Assembly: GCA_017303735.1 (NCBI GenBank)
Contig: JAFLCF010000015.1
Location: 1 to 7,086, forward strand
Length of the DNA: 7,086 bases
Direction of reading: 5' to 3'
From: Anaerolineae bacterium
GTDB lineage: Bacteria > Chloroflexota > Anaerolineae > Anaerolineales > Villigracilaceae
Under the pieces are notes generated by a model. The model made no database searches, was not told where the DNA came from, and saw nothing but the letters and a program-made list of their open reading frames with translations. The position numbers and the translations under genes were made by a program. Positions 1 through 5,677 of this stretch are shown here, piece by piece. Position 1 is the first letter of the stretch. Every line of letters begins with the position of its first letter.

Positions 1-668
1 CTCAGATTGTGGACCTTGTCGGTATGAACGTACAAACCGTGGATAAGTGCATGAAAGAGTTGTGCGCTTTTGGTTTGGTGATCAAGGTAGACGGCAATAA
101 TGCCAAGAACCAAGGCAACGAATATGCCCTGCAAATGGATGACCGCCAGATCGACCTTTCGGGGCTGATGGCATGGGCAGGCAAGCGCAAAGACGTCAAC
201 AAGAGGCGCGGCGGTATCTCTTCATATAAATCAGGGGTAGCACGGTCGCATACCGGTACCCCTGTCCCACCGTATAGGGGTAGCACGGTAGCACCGGAGA
301 CACAAAAGCCACTATCAAAAGCCAATAGATCTTCTCACACTACCGCGCAAATTGATTTTTCTGCTTTGACCGTCGAGCAGGCATACAAAGTGCCGACGCT
401 GGCAATGTACCGCAGGGCGGCTGGCTTCTTTCCCGGCAAGATGACTTGGGAGTTTGTGGACAAGTTCATCCGCGAAAACAGCATCACCGAAGAGCAAATC
501 AAAACCGCCGCCACTGCCTGGGCGTTGCGCGGTCACAAGCAAAGCAACGTCGAAGGCATTTTGGAATGGGCTCGAGATGGCGTCCCTGCCCAGAGAAAGC
601 CAACCCAGCCCAAAGGCAAGAAACGAGCCGACGGCGAAGACCCAATCGAGAAAGCCCTGAGAGGTTGA
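1..668 (+). CDS. Phage replication initiator/organiser, DnaD-like (5' partial)
   Basis: The reading frame is open back to base 3, so the gene enters from outside the window; the GTG at 9 is probably an internal valine. About 221 residues are visible. The first ~45 look like a winged helix-turn-helix (a D-L-V-G-M-N-V-Q-T-V turn, then a recognition helix ending in GLV and a wing), which would bind origin DNA. A charged, low-complexity linker (about residues 45-115) follows; its DNA carries direct repeats. The C-terminal part (about 120-195) is helical and ends in SNVEGILEWARDG, which resembles the Y-x-x-x-I-L-x-x-W signature of DnaD/DnaB_2 domains that recruit the helicase loader. The tail is basic. 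The next gene, a likely helicase loader, starts one base after the stop, which supports a replisome role as in SPP1 gp38/gp39. The family assignment is inferred from pattern, not from a search. Confidence 0.72.
   Translation, partial: QIVDLVGMNVQTVDKCMKELCAFGLVIKVDGNNAKNQGNEYALQMDDRQIDLSGLMAWAGKRKDVNKRRGGISSYKSGVARSHTGTPVPPYRGSTVAPETQKPLSKANRSSHTTAQIDFSALTVEQAYKVPTLAMYRRAAGFFPGKMTWEFVDKFIRENSITEEQIKTAATAWALRGHKQSNVEGILEWARDGVPAQRKPTQPKGKKRADGEDPIEKALRG
233..297. repeat. Iteron-like direct repeats inside the replication gene (candidate origin)
   Basis: A 19-base unit, AGGGGTAGCACGGTcGCAt at 233-251, recurs at 276-294 with 17 of 19 bases identical (43 bases start to start). Each unit is two tandem 8-mers: GGTAGCAC at 236, 279 and 287, with the degenerate GGTCGCAT at 244. 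An inverted copy of AGGGGTA, TACCCCT, lies between them at 257-263, next to overlapping ACCGGT and GGTACC palindromes. The cluster falls in the linker between the DNA-binding and C-terminal domains. Lambda O and SPP1 gp38 also carry their origins inside the initiator gene. Origin function is inferred. Confidence 0.5.
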
Positions 669-669
669 A

Positions 670-1254
670 ATGGCAAGCCTACAAACAATCGAAACCGTAT
701 TGAAGACCATCCGCGCCGCCTACCCCGGCAGGTTCGAGATCGCAGGCGACAGCGTCAAGGTCTGGGCAACCTTCGTGCAAGATATTGACGACGACCTGCT
801 CATGGCAGCCATCACCCAATTTATCTCCGCTGCCGATCATGCCTTTCCGCCGTCCATTCCTGAGATACGCCACGCCGCCAGCAACATCAAGCGCGAAGTG
901 GCAGGTGTGCCGACGGCATGGGAAGCCTGGGAAGACGTGCTCAAAGCGCCTCTACCTTCGCCTGTGCCTGTCTTCCGCGACGGTGAATTTCACAAGCCGG
1001 AAGAGTATCACTGGCGGCATGAGATCGTGGGTATAGTCGCCCGTCAGCTAGGCTGGCACCGCAGACAGTTCCCCGGTACCAACCTCGAAGCCGACCGCGC
1101 GCACTTCGTCAGAGCCTACGAAAGCGCCGTGGCAAAGATGATGAAAGCCGAAACGCAGATTCCGCAGGTCACAAACTACATCCAAGCCCAGCAGCAGAAA
1201 CTGTTCGACGTGACCGATCAGGTCAAGCAATTGGCAGAAAAAAGGACGGTGTGA
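670..1254 (+). CDS. Replicative helicase loader/inhibitor, G39P-like
   Basis: This 194-residue soluble protein starts at ATG 670 behind GAGAGG (659-664), one base after the previous stop. The first ~70 residues fit the small helical domain of the SPP1 G39P family: a YPGRFE segment, VWATFVQDIDDDLLMAAI (about 31-48), and the hallmark FPPSIPEI (59-66), where the family has a fPPtiaEI motif. G39P binds the phage DnaB-type helicase, keeps it inactive and delivers it to the origin-bound organiser protein. The middle is proline-rich (92-101). The C-terminal half holds a charged helical stretch with FVRAYESAVAKMM and a Q/K-rich tail that may form a coiled coil. It is longer than classical G39P (about 125 residues), so the second half may be a separate interaction module. 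No helicase gene is in view; it may lie upstream or be supplied by the host. Confidence 0.6.
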   Translation: MASLQTIETVLKTIRAAYPGRFEIAGDSVKVWATFVQDIDDDLLMAAITQFISAADHAFPPSIPEIRHAASNIKREVAGVPTAWEAWEDVLKAPLPSPVPVFRDGEFHKPEEYHWRHEIVGIVARQLGWHRRQFPGTNLEADRAHFVRAYESAVAKMMKAETQIPQVTNYIQAQQQKLFDVTDQVKQLAEKRTV

Positions 1255-1255
1255 A

Positions 1256-1480
1256 ATGTTTCAAAGCAATATAGACCCAATCCGCGAACGTATCGCAGAA
1301 CTTGAGAACAGCCCGATCTTTGATGCGTTGGAATGGTCGAAGGTACTGGCAGACCTCGAAACTGCCGGGCGGCTCTCCGCTTTAGCCGACGCCCGTCGCC
1401 GCATGGAAACGGCTCAAAACAACGCCGTGTGCATTGCGGCTTTCCTCATGCCGACTGCAAAAGAGGCGGTGCTGGCATGA
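1256..1480 (+). CDS. Small helical hypothetical protein (74 aa)
   Basis: I do not recognise this gene. It starts at ATG 1256, one base after the preceding stop, with AAAGGA at 1241-1246 as ribosome binding site. The product is 74 residues, soluble and mainly helical: an amphipathic first half (PIRERIAELENSPIFDALEW) followed by alanine- and arginine-rich helices (LSALADARRRMETAQ). There are no cysteine clusters, no signal peptide and no convincing membrane segment, although the last 20 residues are fairly hydrophobic. Its stop overlaps the next start as ATGA (1477-1480), so the two are probably translationally coupled. Position in the early operon suggests an accessory role in replication or host takeover, but nothing in the sequence shows this. 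Confidence 0.65.
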   Translation: MFQSNIDPIRERIAELENSPIFDALEWSKVLADLETAGRLSALADARRRMETAQNNAVCIAAFLMPTAKEAVLA

Positions 1481-1677
1481 GCCCAGAAGAACGCATCCAA
1501 AAGCTGGAAGATCTGCTGCGTCCGTTCGCCGATGCGTACCGTCTGCACTTGCGGGATGATAAGCGGGTGACACAGCTCAAGATAGCAATGTCCATGAACA
1601 CGTCCGTGGAAGATTGGCGCGCGGCTTTCGTTGAGTTGTATGGTGAGCCGGTTGTCAAAACCGAAGAGGTGGTGTGA
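1477..1677 (+). CDS. Small hypothetical protein (66 aa), coupled to its neighbours
   Basis: I do not recognise this gene. The frame is open upstream to 1333, but the start at ATG 1477 fits best: it overlaps the previous stop as ATGA, has GAGGCGG about 8 bases upstream, and opens with a natural N-terminus, MSPEERIQKLEDLLRPF. The 66-residue product is charged and probably all-helical, with a leucine heptad pattern in the first 25 residues that could form a short coiled coil, and an acidic tail (KTEEVV). Its TGA overlaps the next ATG (TGATG at 1675-1679), a classic stop-start coupling. It sits in the early operon with replication genes; its function is unknown. Confidence 0.62.
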   Translation: MSPEERIQKLEDLLRPFADAYRLHLRDDKRVTQLKIAMSMNTSVEDWRAAFVELYGEPVVKTEEVV

Positions 1678-1979
1678 TGCCAGATAAACCAAAGGTAGAA
1701 GACCACCCAGTCCGCTGCCGAAAGTGCGACCGTGTCTTCCAAGGCTATGTCTACAAGATCGTGCCGACAGCCAAAGAGATCACCGTCCTCACCGATGTTG
1801 ATGGTGATGTGGTGTATGACCTGGTCAAGACTTGCGGGGAGTGTCAAACCGTCTACCACTGGCACTCGAACGATAAGACTCTTGAAGAAAATACCAAGAA
1901 GTTTCAAATTCTTATGGAGACTTTATATTCAACGCCTCCGCGCAGTGCTATAATTACCAGTGACAAATCAACAGGATAA
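1677..1979 (+). CDS. Small zinc-ribbon protein
   Basis: This is a 100-residue protein from ATG 1677. A GTG three bases upstream is also in frame, but ATG is preferred because it forms TGATG with the previous stop, with GAGGTGG just upstream. Two CxxC knuckles, C14-R-K-C17 and C53-G-E-C56, are separated by a beta-rich 35-residue spacer, which is the layout of a rubredoxin-like zinc ribbon; H61 and H63 follow the second knuckle. Such small proteins in phages often bind nucleic acid or a host protein, but the partner cannot be told here. It is the last gene of the early operon: an extended -10 box lies inside its 3' end and a terminator hairpin begins 11 bases after its stop. The final ~15 residues are polar and may be disordered. 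Confidence 0.65.
   Translation: MPDKPKVEDHPVRCRKCDRVFQGYVYKIVPTAKEITVLTDVDGDVVYDLVKTCGECQTVYHWHSNDKTLEENTKKFQILMETLYSTPPRSAIITSDKSTG
1946..1954 (+). promoter_or_regulatory. Extended -10 promoter element inside the zinc-ribbon gene
   Basis: TGcTATAAT is an exact extended -10 with a consensus hexamer. There is no good -35 at normal spacing (TATTCA at 17 bases, TTCAAC at 15), which extended -10 promoters can tolerate. Transcription would start near 1961 and run into the terminator at 1990-2039 before reaching the membrane-protein gene. A TATAAT can occur by chance, so activity is only inferred. Confidence 0.45.
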
Positions 1980-1989
1980 GCCGGAGTTC

Positions 1990-2039
1990 CGCCCGGGTTC
2001 GCACGTTTCAATGCGTGTGAGCCTGGGCGTTTTCGTTTT
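1990..2039 (+). terminator. Rho-independent terminator/attenuator hairpin after the early operon
   Basis: The arms 1990-2005 (CGCCCGGGTTCGCACG) and 2014-2029 (CGTGTGAGCCTGGGCG) pair along all 16 positions around an 8-base loop, followed by TTTTCGTTTT. The three non-Watson-Crick pairs are all G-U in + strand RNA; in the opposite transcript they would be A-C mismatches. The structure is therefore built for + strand RNA. It would end the early operon and could attenuate read-through into the packaging operon. An outer GGATAA/TTATCC pair (1974-1979 with 2038-2043) could extend it. Confidence 0.8.
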
Positions 2040-2066
2040 ATCCGCATCAAAAATAGGAGATATGAA

Positions 2067-2486
2067 ATGAAACTCGAAACAATTTTTAAAACGCTTGGTC
2101 TTCCGCTTGCGCTTATTGCTGTCATCGTGGCTTTGCTCAACTGGGCAGGGCTGGACATTGAGCGCATCTATGCCGTGGCTGTCTCGCTGGTAGGCTTTCA
2201 GCTTCTCGGCTTTGTGCTGATCGACGCGCTCAAGTACGCGGGCGTGGTCACTGCTGGCGACAGTGGCAAATGGTCTGCTGTTTATAACCTCATCACCCTT
2301 GTTGGTGTTGCTGTTTACCTCGGCTTTGCTCCCTCCTTCGACATCAGCGGATTGGACGCCCAAGTGTATGAGCTTGCCAAGGTTCTTGGTATCTTGCTGG
2401 CTTATGTCTCAGGTCTCACCGGCACCAAGGGCTGGCATCTACTCGCCTCCCGTGCTGGCGTCACATACTCATTCCCTGCTGGATAA
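2067..2486 (+). CDS. Multi-pass membrane protein, possibly holin-like
   Basis: This 139-residue protein starts at ATG 2067 with AGGAG at 2056-2060, the best ribosome binding site of this operon. It is strongly hydrophobic, with about four predicted membrane helices: roughly residues 8-27, 34-56, 70-88 and 103-121. There is no cleavable signal. The long loop between helices 3 and 4 contains a short acidic stretch (SFDISGLDAQ). It is the first gene after the terminator hairpin and is followed after 3 bases by the HNH nuclease gene. A holin-like or other inner-membrane role is possible from size and topology, but no endolysin gene is next to it and I recognise no family. It could equally be a superinfection or membrane-modification protein. 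Confidence 0.65.
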   Translation: MKLETIFKTLGLPLALIAVIVALLNWAGLDIERIYAVAVSLVGFQLLGFVLIDALKYAGVVTAGDSGKWSAVYNLITLVGVAVYLGFAPSFDISGLDAQVYELAKVLGILLAYVSGLTGTKGWHLLASRAGVTYSFPAG

Positions 2487-2489
2487 TGT

Positions 2490-2855
2490 ATGCCCACAAA
2501 GGTGAAGCAACCGTGCAAGAACTCATGGTGTCCTAATCATAGACCATGTCCCTTGCACGATAACGTCACCATCCCTGTGCGGCGGGCAGACCAGCGTCCG
2601 TCCGCTGCACGTAGGGGATACGGTCGCAAGTGGCAGGATCGCAGGGCTGAGTTCCTTGCGTCACATCCATTCTGCAAATGCGGCGCGATTGCCACTGTCC
2701 CTGATCATTCGCCTGAGACACGGCGCGAACTACTAGCACGCGGCGTCCTCGACCCTGATGCTGATCAATACCTGGTGGCACGCTGTGCCTCCTGTCACAG
2801 CCGGAAGACGGCTGTCCATGACGGTGGGTTTGGTCACATACGGGGAGGGGGATGA
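2490..2855 (+). CDS. Phage HNH endonuclease (terminase-associated)
   Basis: This 121-residue protein starts at ATG 2490, 3 bases after the preceding stop. The core has the signature of HNH nucleases encoded beside terminases in cos phages such as HK97 (gp74): RRGYGRKWQDRRAEFL (41-56), a CxC knuckle at 62-64, DH at 72-73, CxxCH at 99-103, then RKT and DGGFG (111-115). In those phages the nuclease stimulates terminase cutting at cos. It therefore probably acts with the two terminase subunits downstream. Two things are odd. The N-terminus adds a Cys/His cluster (C9, C14, H17, C20, H23) that could bind another zinc. The usual central Asn, five residues before the CxxCH, appears to be Tyr94. The ribosome binding site is weak, so translation may be coupled to the upstream gene. 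Confidence 0.88.
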   Translation: MPTKVKQPCKNSWCPNHRPCPLHDNVTIPVRRADQRPSAARRGYGRKWQDRRAEFLASHPFCKCGAIATVPDHSPETRRELLARGVLDPDADQYLVARCASCHSRKTAVHDGGFGHIRGGG

Positions 2856-2952
2856 AAAAGTTGACTACCTGCGTGTAGACCGTTCGTATGGGCAACCGCA
2901 TAAATTTTTTCCCCAATGTGAAAAATTCCCGATAGAGTTTTTTTGAAAGATT
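2856..2952. other. HNH-to-terminase gap, candidate cos region
   Basis: This 97-base gap breaks an otherwise compact operon. It contains a small inverted repeat (CTAC 2865-2868, GTAG 2875-2878), homopolymer tracts (six or more T at 2905 and 2938, A5 near 2923) and a TTGACT at 2861 without a good -10. In HK97-type phages cos lies near the small-terminase gene, next to the HNH gene. The assignment is by position only; the nick sites cannot be read from one sequence. Confidence 0.35.
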
Positions 2953-3516
2953 ATGCCAGCAGCTAAACCCAACTCCTTGAGCAGACGTAACACCTCCAAA
3001 GCGGACAGCGCCGCGCGCACCGAAGCGGAGTCTGCCATCGCGCCGGTGACGCAGTTGACGGTGAAGCCGCCCAAGGAGCTGAGCGGACTGCGCACAGCCG
3101 CCGCGGTGTGGACCGAGAAGCTGACCCTGCAAAATGAGACGCAAGCCGCGCAGGATGGTTCGCCGATCATCACGGCATTTGATAAAGAGACGCTGGTGAT
3201 CTACTGCAAGCTCGAAGAGGAAGTGATCTGGCTGGAAGGCAAGCGCAAAGAGACTGAAAAAAAGGCGAAGGATATTTGGGCGCAGATCTCAAAACTGCGA
3301 CCCAAGGGCGATGACATGAAAAACTATGTCAATCTCTTGGCGCAGTACAACGCCCTTGACGCCCGCGTGCAGGGATGGGACGGGCGCTTGGACATTAAGC
3401 GCGGACTGTTGCACAAGATTGCGCAAAGCCTATACCTCACCCCGCGCAGCCGTGCCGGTGTGAACCCGCCCGAAAAAGAAAAAAAGAGCGACGACCCGAT
3501 GGAAGATGTTTTGTAA
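2953..3516 (+). CDS. terS: Terminase small subunit, P27 family
   Basis: This 187-residue protein starts at ATG 2953, the first start after an in-frame stop at 2944-2946; only a weak GAAAG precedes it. It follows the P27-family pattern: a basic disordered N-terminus, KPPKEL (38-43), AAAVWTEKL (49-57), FDKETLVIYC (76-85) on a helix, a long charged helical middle likely to be a coiled coil (about 86-140), and the conserved C-terminal SLYLTPRSRAGV (159-170) with an acidic tail. The small subunit forms a ring, recognises cos/pac DNA and hands it to the large subunit. HNH upstream and the large terminase downstream confirm the context. The coiled-coil middle is longer than in the shortest members. 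Two small genes separate it from the large subunit, where the two are often adjacent. Confidence 0.85.
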   Translation: MPAAKPNSLSRRNTSKADSAARTEAESAIAPVTQLTVKPPKELSGLRTAAAVWTEKLTLQNETQAAQDGSPIITAFDKETLVIYCKLEEEVIWLEGKRKETEKKAKDIWAQISKLRPKGDDMKNYVNLLAQYNALDARVQGWDGRLDIKRGLLHKIAQSLYLTPRSRAGVNPPEKEKKSDDPMEDVL

Positions 3517-3533
3517 AACGGAAGGATAACCCC

Positions 3534-3797
3534 ATGAACCCGATCAAGTGTGAATATTGCGGTACAGAAACCCTCAAGATAAACGGTAACGAATTGATCT
3601 GCTCGCAGTGTGGCGCACCATTGAAAAACGTGTATGCGTTGGAGATTGCGCCGGTGTATGTTTTGAAGTGTGAGCGTGTTTTATCGCACGAAGCGATGGG
3701 TCATTTGCGCGAGCAATGGAAGAGTTTTTTTGACGGTCGGGACGTTCCCAAGCTGATGATTCTCGATTGTGGAATTGATATTCAAGCCTTGAAATAA
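3534..3797 (+). CDS. Small zinc-ribbon protein between the terminase genes
   Basis: This 87-residue protein starts at ATG 3534 with ACGGAAGGA at 3518-3526. The N-terminal ~30 residues are a four-cysteine zinc ribbon: C6-x2-C9 and C23-x2-C26, followed by GAPL. The rest (about 35-87) looks like a small alpha/beta domain: a strand (VYVLKCERV), a helix (SHEAMGHLREQWKSFF), then a strand and turn (PKLMILDCGIDI). Similar 'L..E....LR.QW....' domains occur in short unannotated proteins near phage packaging genes, in my recollection, but I know of no assigned function. Co-transcription with both terminase genes suggests a packaging or gene-control accessory role. A nucleic-acid-binding role is suggested only by the ribbon. 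Confidence 0.7.
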   Translation: MNPIKCEYCGTETLKINGNELICSQCGAPLKNVYALEIAPVYVLKCERVLSHEAMGHLREQWKSFFDGRDVPKLMILDCGIDIQALK

Positions 3798-3819
3798 CCA
3801 CCACACGGAAGGAAATAAA

Positions 3820-4029
3820 ATGAAAAAACTTATACAACAAAATATTTATATAGGAGTTTTAACAGCAGTTATAACTGCTGCTTTAGTCTATGTCGCTATC
3901 TTAAAGTTTCTACCTGCTATGGACTTTGACATAAAAGGATACTTGAGCAGACCGATCACCGAAATGAAAGTTGGTGAATTACTTGCATGGATATATTTTT
4001 TTACGGCAATATTTTCATCAAGAAAATAA
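3820..4029 (+). CDS. AT-rich two-helix membrane protein (69 aa)
   Basis: I do not recognise this gene. It starts at ATG 3820 with ACGGAAGGA at 3805-3813. The 69-residue product has a basic N-terminus (MKKL), a membrane helix at about 9-31 and a second at about 51-66, with a short loop and a basic tail (SSRK). By my count the gene is 66/210 G+C (31%), far below its neighbours (one line of the large terminase counts 57%), and it uses AAA, ATA and TTA codons freely. It sits between the small-terminase cluster and the large terminase, ending 6 bases before the latter. The base composition and position fit a recently acquired 'moron', but it uses the same ribosome binding motif as its neighbours and has no obvious promoter of its own. 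Confidence 0.6.
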   Translation: MKKLIQQNIYIGVLTAVITAALVYVAILKFLPAMDFDIKGYLSRPITEMKVGELLAWIYFFTAIFSSRK

Positions 4030-4035
4030 GGCATA

Positions 4036-5637
4036 ATGCACTTTGACCCAACGAAAGCGGAGCGTGCGCTCAAATTCATAAGCCATCTCAAGCTGACCGG
4101 TGACTTTCACGGTCAGCCGTTCGTGCTGATGCCCTACATGGAAGACATCATCACCAACGTGTATGGCACGCTGAACGACAACGGCTTTCGGTTGTATCGG
4201 GATATTTATTTGGAGGTGGCGAAGAAGAACGCCAAAAGCGAGCTGGGCGCGGGCATTGCGTTGTTCTCGCTCTTCAACCGCGAAGAACCCCACGGCGAGA
4301 TCTACGGCGTGGCGGGCAACCGCAAACAGGCGTCGATTATTTTTGATCGCGCGGTCGAGATGATTGAGCAAAGCCCGGCGCTGAAGAAGCGCGTCAAGAT
4401 CAAAGACTCCACCAAGACCATCCTCAACACCGAAACAAAAAGCGCTTACCAGGTGCTCTCTGCCGAGTACAGCGGCAAAAGCGGATTCTCCCCAACCGTG
4501 GTGCTCTTCGATGAGCTGCATGAGCAACCCAGCCGCAAACTATACGACATCATGACCCGCGGCGTGGGTTTGGCGCGCAGACAGCCCTTGCGCTACGTCA
4601 TCACCACCGCAGGCGAAGACCCCGACCGCGTCTCGATCGCGTGGGAAGTGCATGAGAAAGCCGTCAACATTCTGAACGCCCGCGCAGAAAAAGACAGCGA
4701 GCGCGACGACCCGACCTGGTACGTCAAAATTTACGCCTACGAAGGCGACGACATTTACGACGAAGCCAACTGGTACAAGGCAAACCCCGGGCTCGGCACC
4801 ACCATCAACATCGAAGACTTCCGCACGCTGGCGCGCCAAGCCAAGCTGCACCCCGCAGACGAAAAAACATTCCGCTGGCTCAACCTCAACCAATGGCTCA
4901 CCACCAAACTTTCAGCGTGGCAACCGCTCGAATTGTTTGATACCACTCAGGGCGCGGATTCGATGCGGCAGGATTTGATCAACATGGGCAAACAGTTGGA
5001 TTGTTTTATCGGCGGCGATTTATCCAGCACCACCGACCTTTCTGCGCTATGTGTGATCTTCCCGCCTCAACCCGGACTAGAGAAGTGGCACGTGCTCTTC
5101 GATGCTTTTATCCCCGCCGATAACATGACCGAACGAATCACCCGCGACAAAGTGCCGTATGACAAATGGCTCGCCGACGGTTTCATTCACGCCACGCCCG
5201 GCAACGTGATCGACTTCAATTACATCAAAGCGCAGATCCTGAATTATGCCAACGTGTGGAACATCGTCGAAGTGGGAACCGACCCAAGCCTTGCCACCTG
5301 GCTCTTTCAGCAGTTAGACGAGAACGGTATCAAGGGTGAAGCCGTGCCGCAATTTTATAACCACGTCACCGAACCCATGAACCTAATCGAAATGCTCATG
5401 AAGAACGGCAACCTGGTGCATGAGCGTCACCCCGTAGCGCGTTGGAATTGGGGCAACACGTCCATTCACAAGAACGGATCTGGGCAGATCAAATTCGTCA
5501 AAGAGACGCGCGGCTTCAACACATCCCGCACCAAGCGCATCGACATCATCGCCGCCTTCGTCAACGGCATGGCAAGGGCGAAGTTCTACGATGGCGCGGC
5601 GAGTGTGTATAACACAAGAGGATTGATTGGCTTGTAG
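4036..5637 (+). CDS. terL: Terminase large subunit, HK97/lambda-type (ATPase-nuclease)
   Basis: This 533-residue protein has a normal length for the family and starts at ATG 4036, 6 bases after the preceding stop. It is the motor that pumps DNA into the procapsid and cuts the concatemer. ATPase domain: a deviant Walker A VAKKNAKSE (61-69) in place of the classical GxxxxGKS, as in the Terminase_1 family; Walker B VVLFDE (155-160, D159 and E160); and coupling motif TTAG (190-193). The RNase H-like nuclease has D328 in GGDLSSTTD, D416 in VGTDP, and D503 in the C-terminal KRIDIIAAFVNGMARA. All key acidic residues are present, so the enzyme looks active. It works with the small terminase and HNH protein upstream. 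The expected next gene, a portal, does not follow. Confidence 0.95.
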   Translation: MHFDPTKAERALKFISHLKLTGDFHGQPFVLMPYMEDIITNVYGTLNDNGFRLYRDIYLEVAKKNAKSELGAGIALFSLFNREEPHGEIYGVAGNRKQASIIFDRAVEMIEQSPALKKRVKIKDSTKTILNTETKSAYQVLSAEYSGKSGFSPTVVLFDELHEQPSRKLYDIMTRGVGLARRQPLRYVITTAGEDPDRVSIAWEVHEKAVNILNARAEKDSERDDPTWYVKIYAYEGDDIYDEANWYKANPGLGTTINIEDFRTLARQAKLHPADEKTFRWLNLNQWLTTKLSAWQPLELFDTTQGADSMRQDLINMGKQLDCFIGGDLSSTTDLSALCVIFPPQPGLEKWHVLFDAFIPADNMTERITRDKVPYDKWLADGFIHATPGNVIDFNYIKAQILNYANVWNIVEVGTDPSLATWLFQQLDENGIKGEAVPQFYNHVTEPMNLIEMLMKNGNLVHERHPVARWNWGNTSIHKNGSGQIKFVKETRGFNTSRTKRIDIIAAFVNGMARAKFYDGAASVYNTRGLIGL

Positions 5638-5656
5638 GTTATGCTAAAATTAAGCA
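5623..5656 (+). promoter_or_regulatory. Predicted promoter with palindrome over the -10
   Basis: TTGATT (5623-5628), a 16-base spacer and TAAAAT (5645-5650) with an extended TGc (5642-5644) make a plausible sigma70 promoter at the 3' end of the large terminase gene. TGCTAAAATTAAGCA (5642-5656) is an imperfect palindrome (6 of 7 pairs match) covering the -10, so a repressor could bind here. The element TGCTAAAATTA matches the one at 1946-1956 in 10 of 11 bases. Confidence 0.5.
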
Positions 5657-5677
5657 CGAAGGAATGGAAGGTGAAGC

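Noticed and set aside
1333..1476. Longer N-terminal extension of the 66-residue protein back to a start at 1333
   Set aside because: It would overlap the upstream gene by nearly 150 bases and gives an arginine-rich, shadow-like peptide; ATG 1477 has stop-start coupling and a ribosome binding site.
2861..2889. TTGACT as the -35 of a terS promoter
   Set aside because: At 17 bases the partner is TCGTAT, which matches the -10 consensus at only 3 of 6 positions; no better hexamer lies at allowed spacing.
2758..2946. Open frame overlapping the HNH 3' end and running to the terS start, possibly a frameshifted HNH extension
   Set aside because: A G-rich run (2843-2851) precedes the HNH stop, but there is no convincing slippery heptamer, and the HNH domain already ends normally at DGGFG. 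The tail from frame switching is low-complexity and the region is better read as non-coding, possibly cos.
4018..4893. Long open frames on the - strand opposite terL
   Set aside because: They mirror a clearly coding, codon-biased gene with intact motifs, and the translations show no recognisable domains; they are antisense shadows.
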